Both the position numbers and the translations under genes were made by a program. The notes below the pieces were generated by a model. The model saw only the letters and a program-made list of their open reading frames with translations. It had not been told where the DNA came from and did no database searches. A stretch of DNA of 64,000 nt from Paraclostridium sordellii (lineage in GTDB: Bacteria > Bacillota > Clostridia > Peptostreptococcales > Peptostreptococcaceae): the NCBI RefSeq assembly GCF_000953675.1, contig NZ_LN679998.1:1015911-1079910 (forward strand). Reading direction: 5' to 3'. Of the stretch, positions 1-8,558 are shown one piece after another; within the stretch, counting starts at the first letter, position 1; every line of letters begins with the position of its first letter.

Positions 1-1
1 G

Positions 2-2164
2 CTAATACTATCTGTGTTTTTATTTGTTTCACTAAACCTTACAGCTCAAAACTTAAGATATAACAAAGATGAATATGTAACAAAAAATGTTCAAGAAGAC
101 TTAGAGTTTTATACTTTAAATAAGATTGATGATATAAGTAAAATAGAAGAAAAATTTAATTTAAAAATGGATGAAACCCTTGTAAAAGATTATAAATATG
201 ATGGTAAAACATTAAGATTATTTACGCCAAATGACAAGGTAAATATTACAGCAGTTTTAGAAGGTTCTATGCCTAAAGCTGGAGAAATAGCCCTAGACCC
301 ACAGTTTGCTAAAGCAAATAAATTGAGTATTGGGGATAATTATAAGATAGGGGATTCTTCTTATAAAATATCAGGGTTCATTGGTATACCAAATTATGCT
401 TATATCCTTGAAAAAGAAGGAGATATTATAAACAATCCAAAGAAATTTGGGATAGGAATATTAAATGAAGAAGATATTAAAGGAGCTACATATTTATATT
501 CAGTAAAATATAATGATAAAAATAAAAATGTATATGATATGTCAAAACCTTTAAAAAGCTATTTAAATGAAAATGGAGTAAATATAATTGACTGGGTATA
601 TGCTAAAAATAATTTAAAAATATCAGTACTAGATATAGAAGTTATGGCAATAAGTACTTATTCAATTGTATTACCTACAGTAATATTATTAATAACAGTT
701 GTATTAATAAGTATTGTTTTAGGAAGAATGATAAAAAATGATATGGCTGGAATTGGTACATTATATGCCTTAGGTTATAGAAAAAAAGAAATAATAAGGC
801 ATTACCTAAATTACCCTATAATACTTTCATTAACTGGAGGGGTAGTTGGAGGCGTGATTGGGATTATAGTACAAAAATATATCTTTGATTTATTTCTTAC
901 ATTTTTCCCAATACCAGTAGAAAAATTATCATATAGCCCTATGTACTTTATATTAGGAATAGTTTTATGTGTATTATTTACTGTTGTAGGGAGCTATATA
1001 TCTATTAACAAGATATTAAAGGCATCACCAGTATCATTAATGAAAAATGAATTTAAAACTAAAAAAGTAAATATAATTGAAAGAAAAATAAACTTAAAAG
1101 GATTTAAATTTAAAACAAAGTTTGCTATAAGAGAACAACTACGTTCAATACCTAGATTAGCATTTTTAGTAATAGGAGTAGCCATAGCTACAATATTTTT
1201 AATGTATGGATTTATTGCTAAATGTTCTATGGATTATGCTATAAATCAAGATAATAATATATTTAGCTACAACTATGAGTATATATTAAAACAACCTACA
1301 ACAGATAAACCTCCTAAAGATTCAGAGGCGATATCAGGAACTAGATTTGCAATTGATAGTACTCTAAAAGATAAGTTTGAGCTAATGGGAGTAAGTGAAA
1401 ACTCAGATATGGTTAGTTTGAAAAATAAAGATGGAAGCAAAATAAGTATTGATGATGATAAATTTATTATTACTTCTAAGATGGCAAAAGAATATAAATT
1501 AGATGTTGGAGATAAACTATCTTTTATTAATATAATGGATGATAAGAAATACTCTTTAACAATTACTGATATTGCTAAAAGTAATACTGGAGATTATGTG
1601 TTTACTTCTCTAGATAATTTTAATAAAATGATGGGACTTAAAAAAGGTGAGCATAGTGCAATTATATCAAAATCACCTATTAATATAGATAAAGACTTAC
1701 TTTACATGACAAACACACCTAGTAATATGAAAGATATGTTAGCAGATTATATGGATTTAATGGAAACCTTTATATATGCAATAGCAGTTGTAGCCTTTAT
1801 TATAGGAATAATTATCGTATATATAATAGCATCTATAAGTATAGATGAAAATAAAAACAATATAGCTTTAATGAAGGTATTTGGTTATAAGAAAAAAGAA
1901 ATAAATTCAATGATGTTAAATGGTTCAAGGATTTATGTAGTAATTGGATATATTATAGGTGTTCCTATTGGGTACTTTATAATAGATTTGATATTTAAGA
2001 TATTTGCTGAACTAGATATAGCATTAGAAGCTAAAATTACATTACCTTATATACTTATAGGTTTTGTTATAATAGCTTTAACTTTTGAAATATCTAAAGC
2101 AATATGTTCAAGAAAAATTGAGAAGATAGCTTTAAGTGAAGCTTTAAAAACACAAAAAGAGTAG
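2..2164 (+). CDS. FtsX-type ABC transporter permease (5' truncated by window edge)
   Basis: The frame is open from the first bases of the window, and the visible N-terminus (LSVFLFVSLN) is already inside a membrane helix, so the true start lies upstream. The layout is that of large MacB/FtsX-like permeases: TM1, a long extracytoplasmic domain, three TM helices (about residues 210-340), a second extracytoplasmic domain, and three more TM helices near the C-terminus. The phrases TLYALGYRKKEI and LMKVFGYKKKEI are the duplicated cytoplasmic motifs of FtsX domains. Such proteins work with a partner ATPase, probably encoded just upstream, in antimicrobial-peptide or lipoprotein export. Substrate unknown. 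The gene ends at a hairpin terminator facing the MarR gene. Confidence 0.85.
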   Translation, partial: LILSVFLFVSLNLTAQNLRYNKDEYVTKNVQEDLEFYTLNKIDDISKIEEKFNLKMDETLVKDYKYDGKTLRLFTPNDKVNITAVLEGSMPKAGEIALDPQFAKANKLSIGDNYKIGDSSYKISGFIGIPNYAYILEKEGDIINNPKKFGIGILNEEDIKGATYLYSVKYNDKNKNVYDMSKPLKSYLNENGVNIIDWVYAKNNLKISVLDIEVMAISTYSIVLPTVILLITVVLISIVLGRMIKNDMAGIGTLYALGYRKKEIIRHYLNYPIILSLTGGVVGGVIGIIVQKYIFDLFLTFFPIPVEKLSYSPMYFILGIVLCVLFTVVGSYISINKILKASPVSLMKNEFKTKKVNIIERKINLKGFKFKTKFAIREQLRSIPRLAFLVIGVAIATIFLMYGFIAKCSMDYAINQDNNIFSYNYEYILKQPTTDKPPKDSEAISGTRFAIDSTLKDKFELMGVSENSDMVSLKNKDGSKISIDDDKFIITSKMAKEYKLDVGDKLSFINIMDDKKYSLTITDIAKSNTGDYVFTSLDNFNKMMGLKKGEHSAIISKSPINIDKDLLYMTNTPSNMKDMLADYMDLMETFIYAIAVVAFIIGIIIVYIIASISIDENKNNIALMKVFGYKKKEINSMMLNGSRIYVVIGYIIGVPIGYFIIDLIFKIFAELDIALEAKITLPYILIGFVIIALTFEISKAICSRKIEKIALSEALKTQKE

Positions 2165-2167
2165 TAA

Positions 2168-2204
2168 ATAAGCCATGGGGATATTAATCTTCATGGCTAT
2201 TATT
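2168..2204. terminator. Intrinsic terminator between convergent genes
   Basis: Inverted repeat AATAAGCCATG / CATGGCTATTATT immediately after the permease stop codon, with A/T tracts on both sides, so it can serve both convergent genes. Nearly the same hairpin recurs at 4568-4608 and, in weaker form, at 7869-7907. Confidence 0.75.
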
Positions 2205-2228
2205 ATATATTTAAAATTTATAGGTAAT

Positions 2229-2657
2229 TTATTCTTCAAAATTACTATTAATCTTTTTAAAAATAGTCATGAAAGTTTTCATATCAGAAGAACTAACCTC
2301 ATTATTAAGTACATTATAAAAATCATTTAAAGTTTGTTTTATAAAATCAGCATATTCATGTCCTTTATCAGTTAAAAATACATTGAAAAACCTTTTATTA
2401 TTTTCATTTCTAATTCTTTGTATTATTTCTTTTTTCTCTAGTGATTGTGCAATTCTAGTTGCAGCAGCTTTATCAATTGAAAGGTTTCTAATAAGCTCAT
2501 CTTGAGCTATTCCATCACAGTTAACTACCTCTTTTAAATATGCAAATTCTGATAAAGTTATATCAGAGTTAGAAAGCGACTTATTAACAAAGTTAGCATA
2601 GTTTTTTCTAAGTAAAGAAGTGCTTCTTATTAAATTTAAAGTATCAATTATTTCCAA
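2229..2657 (-). CDS. MarR family transcriptional regulator
   Basis: 142 aa, usual MarR size. The central winged helix-turn-helix is visible (IAQDELIRNLSIDKAAATRI, then a wing with RIRNENNKRFF), flanked by dimerisation helices. The start is TTG, preceded on the minus strand by a GGGGG SD at suitable distance. The gene is divergent from the FUSC membrane protein, and the shared promoter region carries two identical operator-like dyads (2725-2740, 2761-2776). It therefore probably represses itself and the FUSC gene and responds to a small, perhaps aromatic, ligand. The ligand cannot be told from sequence. Confidence 0.9.
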   Translation of the reverse strand: MEIIDTLNLIRSTSLLRKNYANFVNKSLSNSDITLSEFAYLKEVVNCDGIAQDELIRNLSIDKAAATRIAQSLEKKEIIQRIRNENNKRFFNVFLTDKGHEYADFIKQTLNDFYNVLNNEVSSSDMKTFMTIFKKINSNFEE

Positions 2658-2724
2658 GACAATACCCCCATTTCAAGTCATTAATATTATAAGAATAGTA
2701 TAGTATAGATTATTAATAGAGTAA

Positions 2725-2776
2725 AGTTGACTTATCAACTTAAATAAAGTATACTATATCAGTTGATAAGTCAACT
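2725..2776. promoter_or_regulatory. Divergent promoter with two inverted MarR-type operators
   Basis: AGTTGACTTATCAACT at 2725-2740 and its exact reverse complement at 2761-2776, each itself a TTGA-N4-TCAA dyad as bound by MarR proteins. Rightward promoter: -35 TTGACT (2727-2732), 17-bp spacer, -10 TATACT (2750-2755). Leftward: -35 TTGACT on the minus strand (2774-2769) with -10 TACTTT at 17 bp. Each operator covers one -35 box, so one regulator could block both directions. Operator centres are 36 bp apart. Confidence 0.8.
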
Positions 2777-2840
2777 AATATGATATATGGATAATAAATT
2801 TTTACTAAGATAAAGATATATATAGAAAGAAGGTGAAATT

Positions 2841-4571
2841 ATTAATAAGAAATTTATAGAAGCACTATTAAAAGCACTATATATGATACTCATTCAAATA
2901 TTTTACATAACAATATTTGGAAGGCACAATATAATCATAGGAATAATTTTAGGATTAGCAGCAGTTGGTTTTATTAAAAGAGATTTTACTGGACAAATAT
3001 TATATAGAACAATAACCTTTTTAATCATAAATTTATATTTGGCTATTGCAGCATATTTTGCTACCACAAATATATATATAGGACTAGTTATAAACTTTAT
3101 TACTATATTTATGGTTACATATGTATATATGAATGATTATAAACATCCCACATCATATACATTTTTAATGGCTTACATATTTATGGTGTGTATGAAAATA
3201 AATATAGATGAGCTTCCACTTAGATTATTAGCTGTATCTATGGGAGTTATTTTTATTATACTTCCTCAAATAATACTCAATAGAAAGCAATTTGAAAAAA
3301 AGTCTACAAATATAATAAAAAATATAGTAAAAGAAATTTTAGAACAGATAGATGATTTAATAGACGGTAAGTATGAAGAAGGAAAATCTATAAAAATAAA
3401 TCAAAAAATTAGGTCTTTAGTAATATGTATAAATGAAAGAATTAATAATTCTTTCAAAAAAAATAAGCATGAAGTAAACATGTTTAATATAGCTATATGC
3501 TTATCAAGATTAAATATAATAATAAATCATATGTCAAAATATAAAATGGATAAAGATAAAAGAGATGAGTATTTAAATAATTTAAAACTACAAATAATTA
3601 ATATTGATAAGTTTAATGATGGACTTAATAGCTTTGAAATTATAAATAAAAATATTGATGATTTTGCTAATAGATATAAAAAGTTAGGTAAAAAAATAAA
3701 CTTGGTAGATGAAAGTATTTATGTTTTAAAAATATTTTTAAAGAGAATAAGTGTAAATGAAGAATCTGATAACACAATTTCAAGTAAAATTTATAAAACT
3801 GTAAATATGCCAAAGCGATTTAATATGGTTGAATCTATGAAAGAAAACTTTAATATAAAATCCCTAAGATTTAGATATTCAATAAAGTTAGCTATGGCTA
3901 TATCCATATTAATATTTTTAGGAAATATTATAAATATAGAACATAAAGCATGGGTTATAATCAGTGCTTATATAGTTTTACAACCATACCAAGAAGATGG
4001 AGTAGTAAAGGCTAAGAAGAGATTTATAGGAGTAACAAAAGGTGCAATAATATTTTTTATTACTTTTAGTTTAATAAAAGATTATGTACCAGTAATTGTT
4101 ATACTTTTATTTTCATTTACAGGTTATTTTTATTTTACAGATTATAGTAAAAAAGTAATAATGACTACAATATTATCCTTAAGTTCAATTTCTTTAGTTG
4201 AAAATATAGATAAGACATCTTTAAGTAGATTTGCATTTGTAAGTATAGGTATAGGAATAGGTCTTTTATTTAATAATTATTTCCTACCTTATCAAATTGA
4301 GGATTCTATAAAAGAACTTAAACATAAGTATAAAAAGAATACAAAAGCTATTTTAAAAGAAATACATCTTATTATGGAAGAGAAACATGATACAGCAAAA
4401 TTAATGAGTTTATCTATGGATAGAAATAAAATTGAAAATAAGCTTATATTAAACTACAATAAATTAAATAAAAAAGACTTAGAAAAATTTGTTTATGAAG
4501 AAAATATGAAAATGAGTGATGAGAAATATACACTATTAAAACATTTTTACAAAAACTCTAACATAAAATAA
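2841..4571 (+). CDS. FUSC-family (aromatic acid exporter-like) membrane protein, probable ATT start
   Basis: N-terminal block of about five TM helices, a soluble helical region (about residues 140-320), a second TM block (SIKLAMAISILIFLGNIIN onward) and a charged cytoplasmic tail. This is the FUSC/ArAE layout; family members export aromatic acids or similar compounds. An ATG exists at 2883 but has no SD. A clear SD (AAGAAGGTG, to 2835) lies 5 nt before ATT at 2841, in frame, adding a plausible N-terminus (residues NKKFIEALLKALY). I chose 2841. Divergent from marR and probably repressed by it. Ends at a terminator. Confidence 0.75.
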   Translation: MNKKFIEALLKALYMILIQIFYITIFGRHNIIIGIILGLAAVGFIKRDFTGQILYRTITFLIINLYLAIAAYFATTNIYIGLVINFITIFMVTYVYMNDYKHPTSYTFLMAYIFMVCMKINIDELPLRLLAVSMGVIFIILPQIILNRKQFEKKSTNIIKNIVKEILEQIDDLIDGKYEEGKSIKINQKIRSLVICINERINNSFKKNKHEVNMFNIAICLSRLNIIINHMSKYKMDKDKRDEYLNNLKLQIINIDKFNDGLNSFEIINKNIDDFANRYKKLGKKINLVDESIYVLKIFLKRISVNEESDNTISSKIYKTVNMPKRFNMVESMKENFNIKSLRFRYSIKLAMAISILIFLGNIINIEHKAWVIISAYIVLQPYQEDGVVKAKKRFIGVTKGAIIFFITFSLIKDYVPVIVILLFSFTGYFYFTDYSKKVIMTTILSLSSISLVENIDKTSLSRFAFVSIGIGIGLLFNNYFLPYQIEDSIKELKHKYKKNTKAILKEIHLIMEEKHDTAKLMSLSMDRNKIENKLILNYNKLNKKDLEKFVYEENMKMSDEKYTLLKHFYKNSNIK

Positions 4572-4608
4572 GCCATGGGATAATTTAAATACTCATGGCT
4601 ATTATGCT
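4568..4608 (+). terminator. Intrinsic terminator after FUSC gene
   Basis: ATAAGCCATG / CATGGCTATTAT hairpin overlapping the FUSC stop codon. The arms are almost the same as those of the terminator at 2168-2204. Confidence 0.7.
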
Positions 4609-4634
4609 TTAAAAAATTATTATGGTTGTTTTGT

Positions 4635-4690
4635 TTGACAATGTAACAATGTTTTGATACTATGAATATATTAAATAAAACATTGTTACA
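4635..4690 (+). promoter_or_regulatory. Sigma-A promoter and inverted operators of the bactofilin operon
   Basis: -35 TTGACA (4635-4640), 17-bp spacer, -10 TACTAT (4658-4663). A 14-bp sequence TGTAACAATGTTTT (4642-4655) fills the spacer and recurs as its exact reverse complement at 4677-4690, just downstream of the likely transcription start. Both positions suit repression. A perfect TGTAACA-A-TGTTACA palindrome with the same core lies inside the second gene at 5774-5788. The regulator is unknown; the YhbD-like HTH protein of the operon is a candidate. Confidence 0.7.
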
Positions 4691-4726
4691 ATAACTATAA
4701 AAGATAGTATTTTGAAAGGAGTAAAT

Positions 4727-5404
4727 ATGAATAATAAATTACATTCTATAAGTTTAGATGGAGTAGGAAGTAGTGGTGGCGGAAAGTTTGAAGATATGAA
4801 TATATCAGGCGTATACTCACTAAAAGGAGATATTATATGTAATAAATTTTATGTATCAGGGGTATTAAAAGATAGTAAAAATATACAGTGTGAAGAATTT
4901 AAAGTATCAGGTGTATTAAAAAGTAGTGAATCATTACAAGCAAATGATATAAATGTTTCAGGAGTTGCAACTATTGGGAAAAATATAAAGTCTCAAAAGA
5001 TTTCAGGAGAAGGTTGCATAAAGGTAAAAGAAGATATTGAAAGTGAAAAGGTAGATTTACAAGGAAATATTATATGTCATGGTCTTATAAACTGTGAAGA
5101 TTTTTACTTATTTACAGAAGGAGAATCAAAAATCGGTGAAATAGGAGCAACTAATATAGAAATATGTGCTAAAGAAAAATCTATAAATCTATTAAAAATA
5201 TTTATACCTAAAAGAATTAAAAATAACCACGCATATATTAAAGTAATTGAAGGTGACAATATAAAGTTATCAAACTGTGATGTAGGTATAGTAAGAGGTA
5301 AAAATATAGTAATAGGTGAAAACTGTAAAATAGATAAAGTAGAATATAGCGAAAGCATTGATATAAATGAATTATCTAAGGTTGATAATATAAATAAAAT
5401 ATAG
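4727..5404 (+). CDS. Bactofilin-like polymer-forming protein (YhbE-like)
   Basis: 225 aa of short beta-helix repeats with recurring phrases (FYVSGVLKDSKNI, FKVSGVLKSSESL, INVSGVATIGKNI), as in bactofilin/polymer-forming cytoskeletal proteins, followed by a smaller C-terminal domain. It is the first of three genes matching B. subtilis yhbE-yhbF-yhbD in content, whose bactofilins form membrane-associated polymers linked to motility. A TTG lies in frame at 4712, but the SD (GAAAGGAG) sits between it and ATG 4727, so ATG is the start. The next gene starts 9 nt after the stop. Confidence 0.8.
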   Translation: MNNKLHSISLDGVGSSGGGKFEDMNISGVYSLKGDIICNKFYVSGVLKDSKNIQCEEFKVSGVLKSSESLQANDINVSGVATIGKNIKSQKISGEGCIKVKEDIESEKVDLQGNIICHGLINCEDFYLFTEGESKIGEIGATNIEICAKEKSINLLKIFIPKRIKNNHAYIKVIEGDNIKLSNCDVGIVRGKNIVIGENCKIDKVEYSESIDINELSKVDNINKI

Positions 5405-5413
5405 GAGGAAAAA

Positions 5414-6229
5414 ATGGAAAGATCAAATATAAAATTGATAGGTGATGGATTCATCTCTGAAGGTGAATATAATAATATAAAGATTGTAGGAGATGGAAAA
5501 TCTGAAGGGAATATAGTTGCAAATAAAGTGAAAATACTTGGAGATTGCAATTTTGATGGAAATTTAGATTTTGAAAGTTTAAAAGTAACTGGAGATTTTG
5601 AGACAAAAGGTGTTTTAAAATGTAAGGATTTTAAAGTGATGGGTAATGTTAGAATAGATGGAGATTTAATTTGTGATAGTATTAAGGTAATGGGTGACTT
5701 GGTTGTAAAAGGAAGTTGTAAAATAAATGATTTAGTTGTAACTGGAGAAATGGAGTCTTTTTATAATATGGAGTGTAACAATGTTACAATAAAAGGTTCT
5801 CTAAGATGCAAAGAAAGTATAACTGCTAAGCATATAAAATCCTATGGTGATTTAAATGTAGATAAAAATATAGAATCAGAAACTATAACTATATATGGAG
5901 AAATTGTTTGTAATGGATTATTAAATGCAGAAGAAGTAATTATAATTCCAAGGGGAAGATGTAAGTGTAGTGAAATTGGAGCAAGTACTATAGAAGTTAC
6001 AAAAAAACCTAAAGGAATATTTAAGCCTATTACTTTATTTGATAAAATGGGAACTTTAGATTGCAACTTAATTGAAGGAGATCGTATATACTTAGAAAGA
6101 TCTAATGTAGAAAATATAAGAGGTAGAGAAATTAAGTTGATTAATAAATGTAATGTTGGTAATGTAGAATATAATGACTTACTAGAAGTTTCAGATAATT
6201 CTACGGTAGCAAGTAGTAGCAGGGTTTAA
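5414..6229 (+). CDS. Bactofilin-like polymer-forming protein (YhbF-like)
   Basis: 271 aa, paralogous to the preceding gene. It has the same regular beta-helix repeats (LKVTGDFETKGVLKCKDFKV, then VMGNVRIDGDLICDSIKV), a conserved ECNGLLNAEEV-type turn, and a C-terminal region rich in Asn and Gly (NLIEGDRIYLERSNVENIRG) that also matches the neighbour. It probably copolymerises with that protein on the inner face of the membrane. GGAGG SD with ATG at 5414. Nine nt separate it from the downstream HTH gene, so one transcript is likely. Confidence 0.85.
   Translation: MERSNIKLIGDGFISEGEYNNIKIVGDGKSEGNIVANKVKILGDCNFDGNLDFESLKVTGDFETKGVLKCKDFKVMGNVRIDGDLICDSIKVMGDLVVKGSCKINDLVVTGEMESFYNMECNNVTIKGSLRCKESITAKHIKSYGDLNVDKNIESETITIYGEIVCNGLLNAEEVIIIPRGRCKCSEIGASTIEVTKKPKGIFKPITLFDKMGTLDCNLIEGDRIYLERSNVENIRGREIKLINKCNVGNVEYNDLLEVSDNSTVASSSRV
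5774..5788. promoter_or_regulatory. Perfect operator-like palindrome inside the second bactofilin gene
   Basis: TGTAACA-A-TGTTACA, the same core as the two operator-like copies at the operon promoter (4642-4655, 4677-4690). It could be an intragenic auxiliary operator. It also encodes normal residues (CNNVT), so it may be coincidental. Confidence 0.4.
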
Positions 6230-6238
6230 GGAGGAATC

Positions 6239-6859
6239 ATGGAAGAAAATTTAATATCTAAAAAAGAATTACTAGAAGTTACTAATATTTCTTATGGACA
6301 ATTATATAGATGGAAAAGAAAAAAAATTATACCTGAAGAGTGGTTTATAAAAAAATCAAGTTTTACAGGTCAAGAAACTTATCTACCTAAGGATAAGATA
6401 TTAGAAAGAATAGAGTATATATTATCAATGAAGGATGAAATATCTTTAGATGATATGGCAAATATGTTTGCTAAATCAGATAGTGATAAAAAGTTTGATA
6501 TAGATATAATTATGGCAAAGAATGCAATATGTGAAAGTACTAAAAATATTTTTGAACAAATTACTAACGTTAAGTATATAGGGAAAAAGGAAATATTAAT
6601 ACTTAGTATAATAGAAAAATACTTGATTAAGTCTGTTATAACTTTAGAAGAATTAAAACAAGTTGTATCAGTTATAAATAATGGCTTTGATGTGTTGTAT
6701 AATGAAGAGTCTAAAATATTTTTATTTAGAAAATTAGGGATACCTTTTGTAGTAGGGTGTAAGTCATATAAGGATGTTTTCTTTGAAGAAGATATGGTAA
6801 AGATTCTTGAAATTGATGTAATAAGAGAAATAAGTGAAATGGGTAGAAAAATAATATAA
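6239..6859 (+). CDS. YhbD-like DUF4004 protein with MerR-type N-terminal HTH
   Basis: 206 aa. The N-terminus (ISKKELLEVTNISYGQLYRW then KRKKIIPEEW) is a MerR-like helix-turn-helix, and the whole protein fits the YhbD/DUF4004 family. In B. subtilis YhbD is encoded with the bactofilins YhbE and YhbF, and the same three-gene set is present here. No ligand domain is visible. Its role is not established; a DNA-binding regulator of the operon or a partner of the bactofilins are both possible. SD AAGGAGG precedes ATG 6239. Confidence 0.8.
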   Translation: MEENLISKKELLEVTNISYGQLYRWKRKKIIPEEWFIKKSSFTGQETYLPKDKILERIEYILSMKDEISLDDMANMFAKSDSDKKFDIDIIMAKNAICESTKNIFEQITNVKYIGKKEILILSIIEKYLIKSVITLEELKQVVSVINNGFDVLYNEESKIFLFRKLGIPFVVGCKSYKDVFFEEDMVKILEIDVIREISEMGRKII

Positions 6860-6870
6860 TTTCATTAAGC

Positions 6871-6910
6871 AAAAAAGTAAAGGCTATAAAAATTATAGCC
6901 TTTACTTTTT
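6871..6910. terminator. Bidirectional terminator
   Basis: Long stem AAAAGTAAAGGCTATA / TATAGCCTTTACTTTT with an AAAAT loop between the convergent yhbD-like and yitT-like genes. A and T runs on both sides suit termination in both directions. Confidence 0.85.
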
Positions 6911-7772
6911 AAACTTTTCTAGTAAATCCTTCCCCAAGTACCTCATAAGCATTATTTATTATAACAAATGCTAGAGGGTCTATTTCATTAACTAGTTTTC
7001 TTAAAACAACTTCCTCACGTCTAGAAACTACTACTAATATAACATCTTTTCTTTGCTTTGAGTATCCTCCACGACCTTCTAAAAAAGTTACTCCTCTTTC
7101 TAAGTTTTCCATAATTGAATCAGAAATTTCATCAGAATGATCAGTTACAATTATAAAAGATTTAGAAAAATCAAAGCCTTCAACGATGGTATCACAAATC
7201 TTTACTGAAATGTATAAAGAAACTATAGCATATAAAGCTATTTGAATATTTCTAGAAACAAGACCAGCCAAAGCTATTACCAAACCATCTATTATAAACA
7301 TAAAAACCGAAATAGATATAAATGGAAATATCTTGTTTAAGATAAGGCAAGCAAGTTCTGTACCACCAGTAGATGCATCTATCCTAAATAACATTCCAAG
7401 ACTGATACCAACAACTATACCACCTGCAATTGATGATAATAATACATCGTTAGTTTGAAAAGCTGAAGTTAGGGGTTCTGTAACTTTTAAGAAGAATGTA
7501 AGAAATAAAATTCCTATTAAAGTTTTAATAGCATCTCTTTTACCAAGTATTTTAATACCAAATATAAATAAAGGTATGTTAAAAACTAAGTTTATAAACC
7601 ATAAAGGGGTATTAAAAAGATTTTTAAGGACTATTGCAAGACCAGTAAGTCCCCCTGATGCTATCATATATGGTTCCAAGAACATGTTAAGTCCAACAGA
7701 CATTATAAAGCATCCTAGTGCTAAAATTATAAGTTCGAAAAGATATTTGTATTTCTTGTTTTTTAAAATCAA
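6909..7772 (-). CDS. YitT family membrane protein (DUF161 + DUF2179)
   Basis: 287 aa. Five to six TM helices in the N-terminal 200 residues (YitT membrane domain, with the conserved G-rich stretches SGGLTGLAIVL and DASTGGTELACLI) and a C-terminal soluble DUF2179 domain (FIIVTDHSDEISDSI, GRGGYSKQRKDVILVVVSR). Function of the family is not firmly known; transport is suspected. The start is TTG: the upstream frame closes at TGA three codons before, and a GAGGATGGTGATGGG SD region precedes. The gene stands alone. Confidence 0.85.
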   Translation of the reverse strand: MILKNKKYKYLFELIILALGCFIMSVGLNMFLEPYMIASGGLTGLAIVLKNLFNTPLWFINLVFNIPLFIFGIKILGKRDAIKTLIGILFLTFFLKVTEPLTSAFQTNDVLLSSIAGGIVVGISLGMLFRIDASTGGTELACLILNKIFPFISISVFMFIIDGLVIALAGLVSRNIQIALYAIVSLYISVKICDTIVEGFDFSKSFIIVTDHSDEISDSIMENLERGVTFLEGRGGYSKQRKDVILVVVSRREEVVLRKLVNEIDPLAFVIINNAYEVLGEGFTRKV

Positions 7773-7868
7773 TTCCCATCACCATCCTCTTTATCCTTAA
7801 AAACGTTTACAACAATTATTGTATCACTTTTGCCATATTTTAGTCAAAATTAATAGCATATATACAGT

Positions 7869-7907
7869 AATAAGCCATAAATTGAGTAAAATGGGCTATT
7901 ATTTAAG
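7869..7907. terminator. Hairpin related to the AATAAGCCAT terminators
   Basis: AATAAGCCAT ... ATGGGCTATTATT with a 12-nt loop, in the spacer between the divergent yitT-like and CGGC genes. It has the same arms as the terminators at 2168 and 4568, but no gene ends beside it. Confidence 0.4.
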
Positions 7908-8043
7908 ATAATTGTAAGTTTTAAAAAAAATATTAAAAAAGTGTACCATATGATACGCAATATTTAATCAAATTATATTATAATAAGAAAGATGTATAAT
8001 GACTTAGATAAAAGACTTGAAATTGGTTTGCAGGAGGACGTTA

Positions 8044-8418
8044 ATGAAAAAAGTTGCGATATACGTGTGTGGAGAAGTTTCTAGAAAGTGTACCGCTAAT
8101 GGATGCTTAAGAACTTTTAATGCTATGGAAGATTCTTTTGAGAGATATAAGGAAGATGGATGTAAGTTGGTTGCTTTTAATACTTGTAATGGATGTGATC
8201 AAGATCCAGTAGAGAGTTTGGATGTAAAGATTGAAAAGCTTAAAAAAGCAGATGTTGAAGTTATGCATATATCTACTTGTATAAGAGGTAGATGTAGTCA
8301 TTATGAAGAGTATGCAAAAGAGTTTGCTAAGCATTTTGAGGTTATTGGATATACACATGGTTCAAAAGAAGGTAAGAAAAATAATAATATAAATTACATA
8401 AAAGATATAGAGAAGTAG
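8044..8418 (+). CDS. CGGC domain-containing protein
   Basis: 124 aa. It carries the cysteine pattern of the CGGC family: VCGEVSRKC near the N-terminus, NTCNGCDQDP in the middle and STCIRGRCSHY toward the end. These cysteines probably bind a metal or do redox chemistry; the function is not established. SD CAGGAGG (8031-8037) sits before ATG 8044; a longer frame from 8017 would place the SD inside the gene. A degenerate second copy lies at 59898-60061. Confidence 0.8.
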   Translation: MKKVAIYVCGEVSRKCTANGCLRTFNAMEDSFERYKEDGCKLVAFNTCNGCDQDPVESLDVKIEKLKKADVEVMHISTCIRGRCSHYEEYAKEFAKHFEVIGYTHGSKEGKKNNNINYIKDIEK

Positions 8419-8430
8419 TTGTTTGAAATA

Positions 8431-8468
8431 TAAGGGAGTAGGTTTAAATTTAAATCTACTTCCTTTTA
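8431..8468 (+). terminator. Intrinsic terminator
   Basis: GGGAGTAGGTTTAAATTTAAATCTACTTCC followed by TTTTATTTT, just after the CGGC gene. Confidence 0.7.
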
Positions 8469-8558
8469 TTTTGGAAATTTTTAGATTGATAATATAAACA
8501 ATGTGGTAAATATATAAGTATATTAGAATTTAAAAAATGAAAAAAGGGATGAAATTAA

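Noticed and set aside
5104-5550. Long minus-strand open frame across the bactofilin genes
   Set aside because: It lies antisense to two recognisable genes, has no SD, and its length follows from their biased codons.
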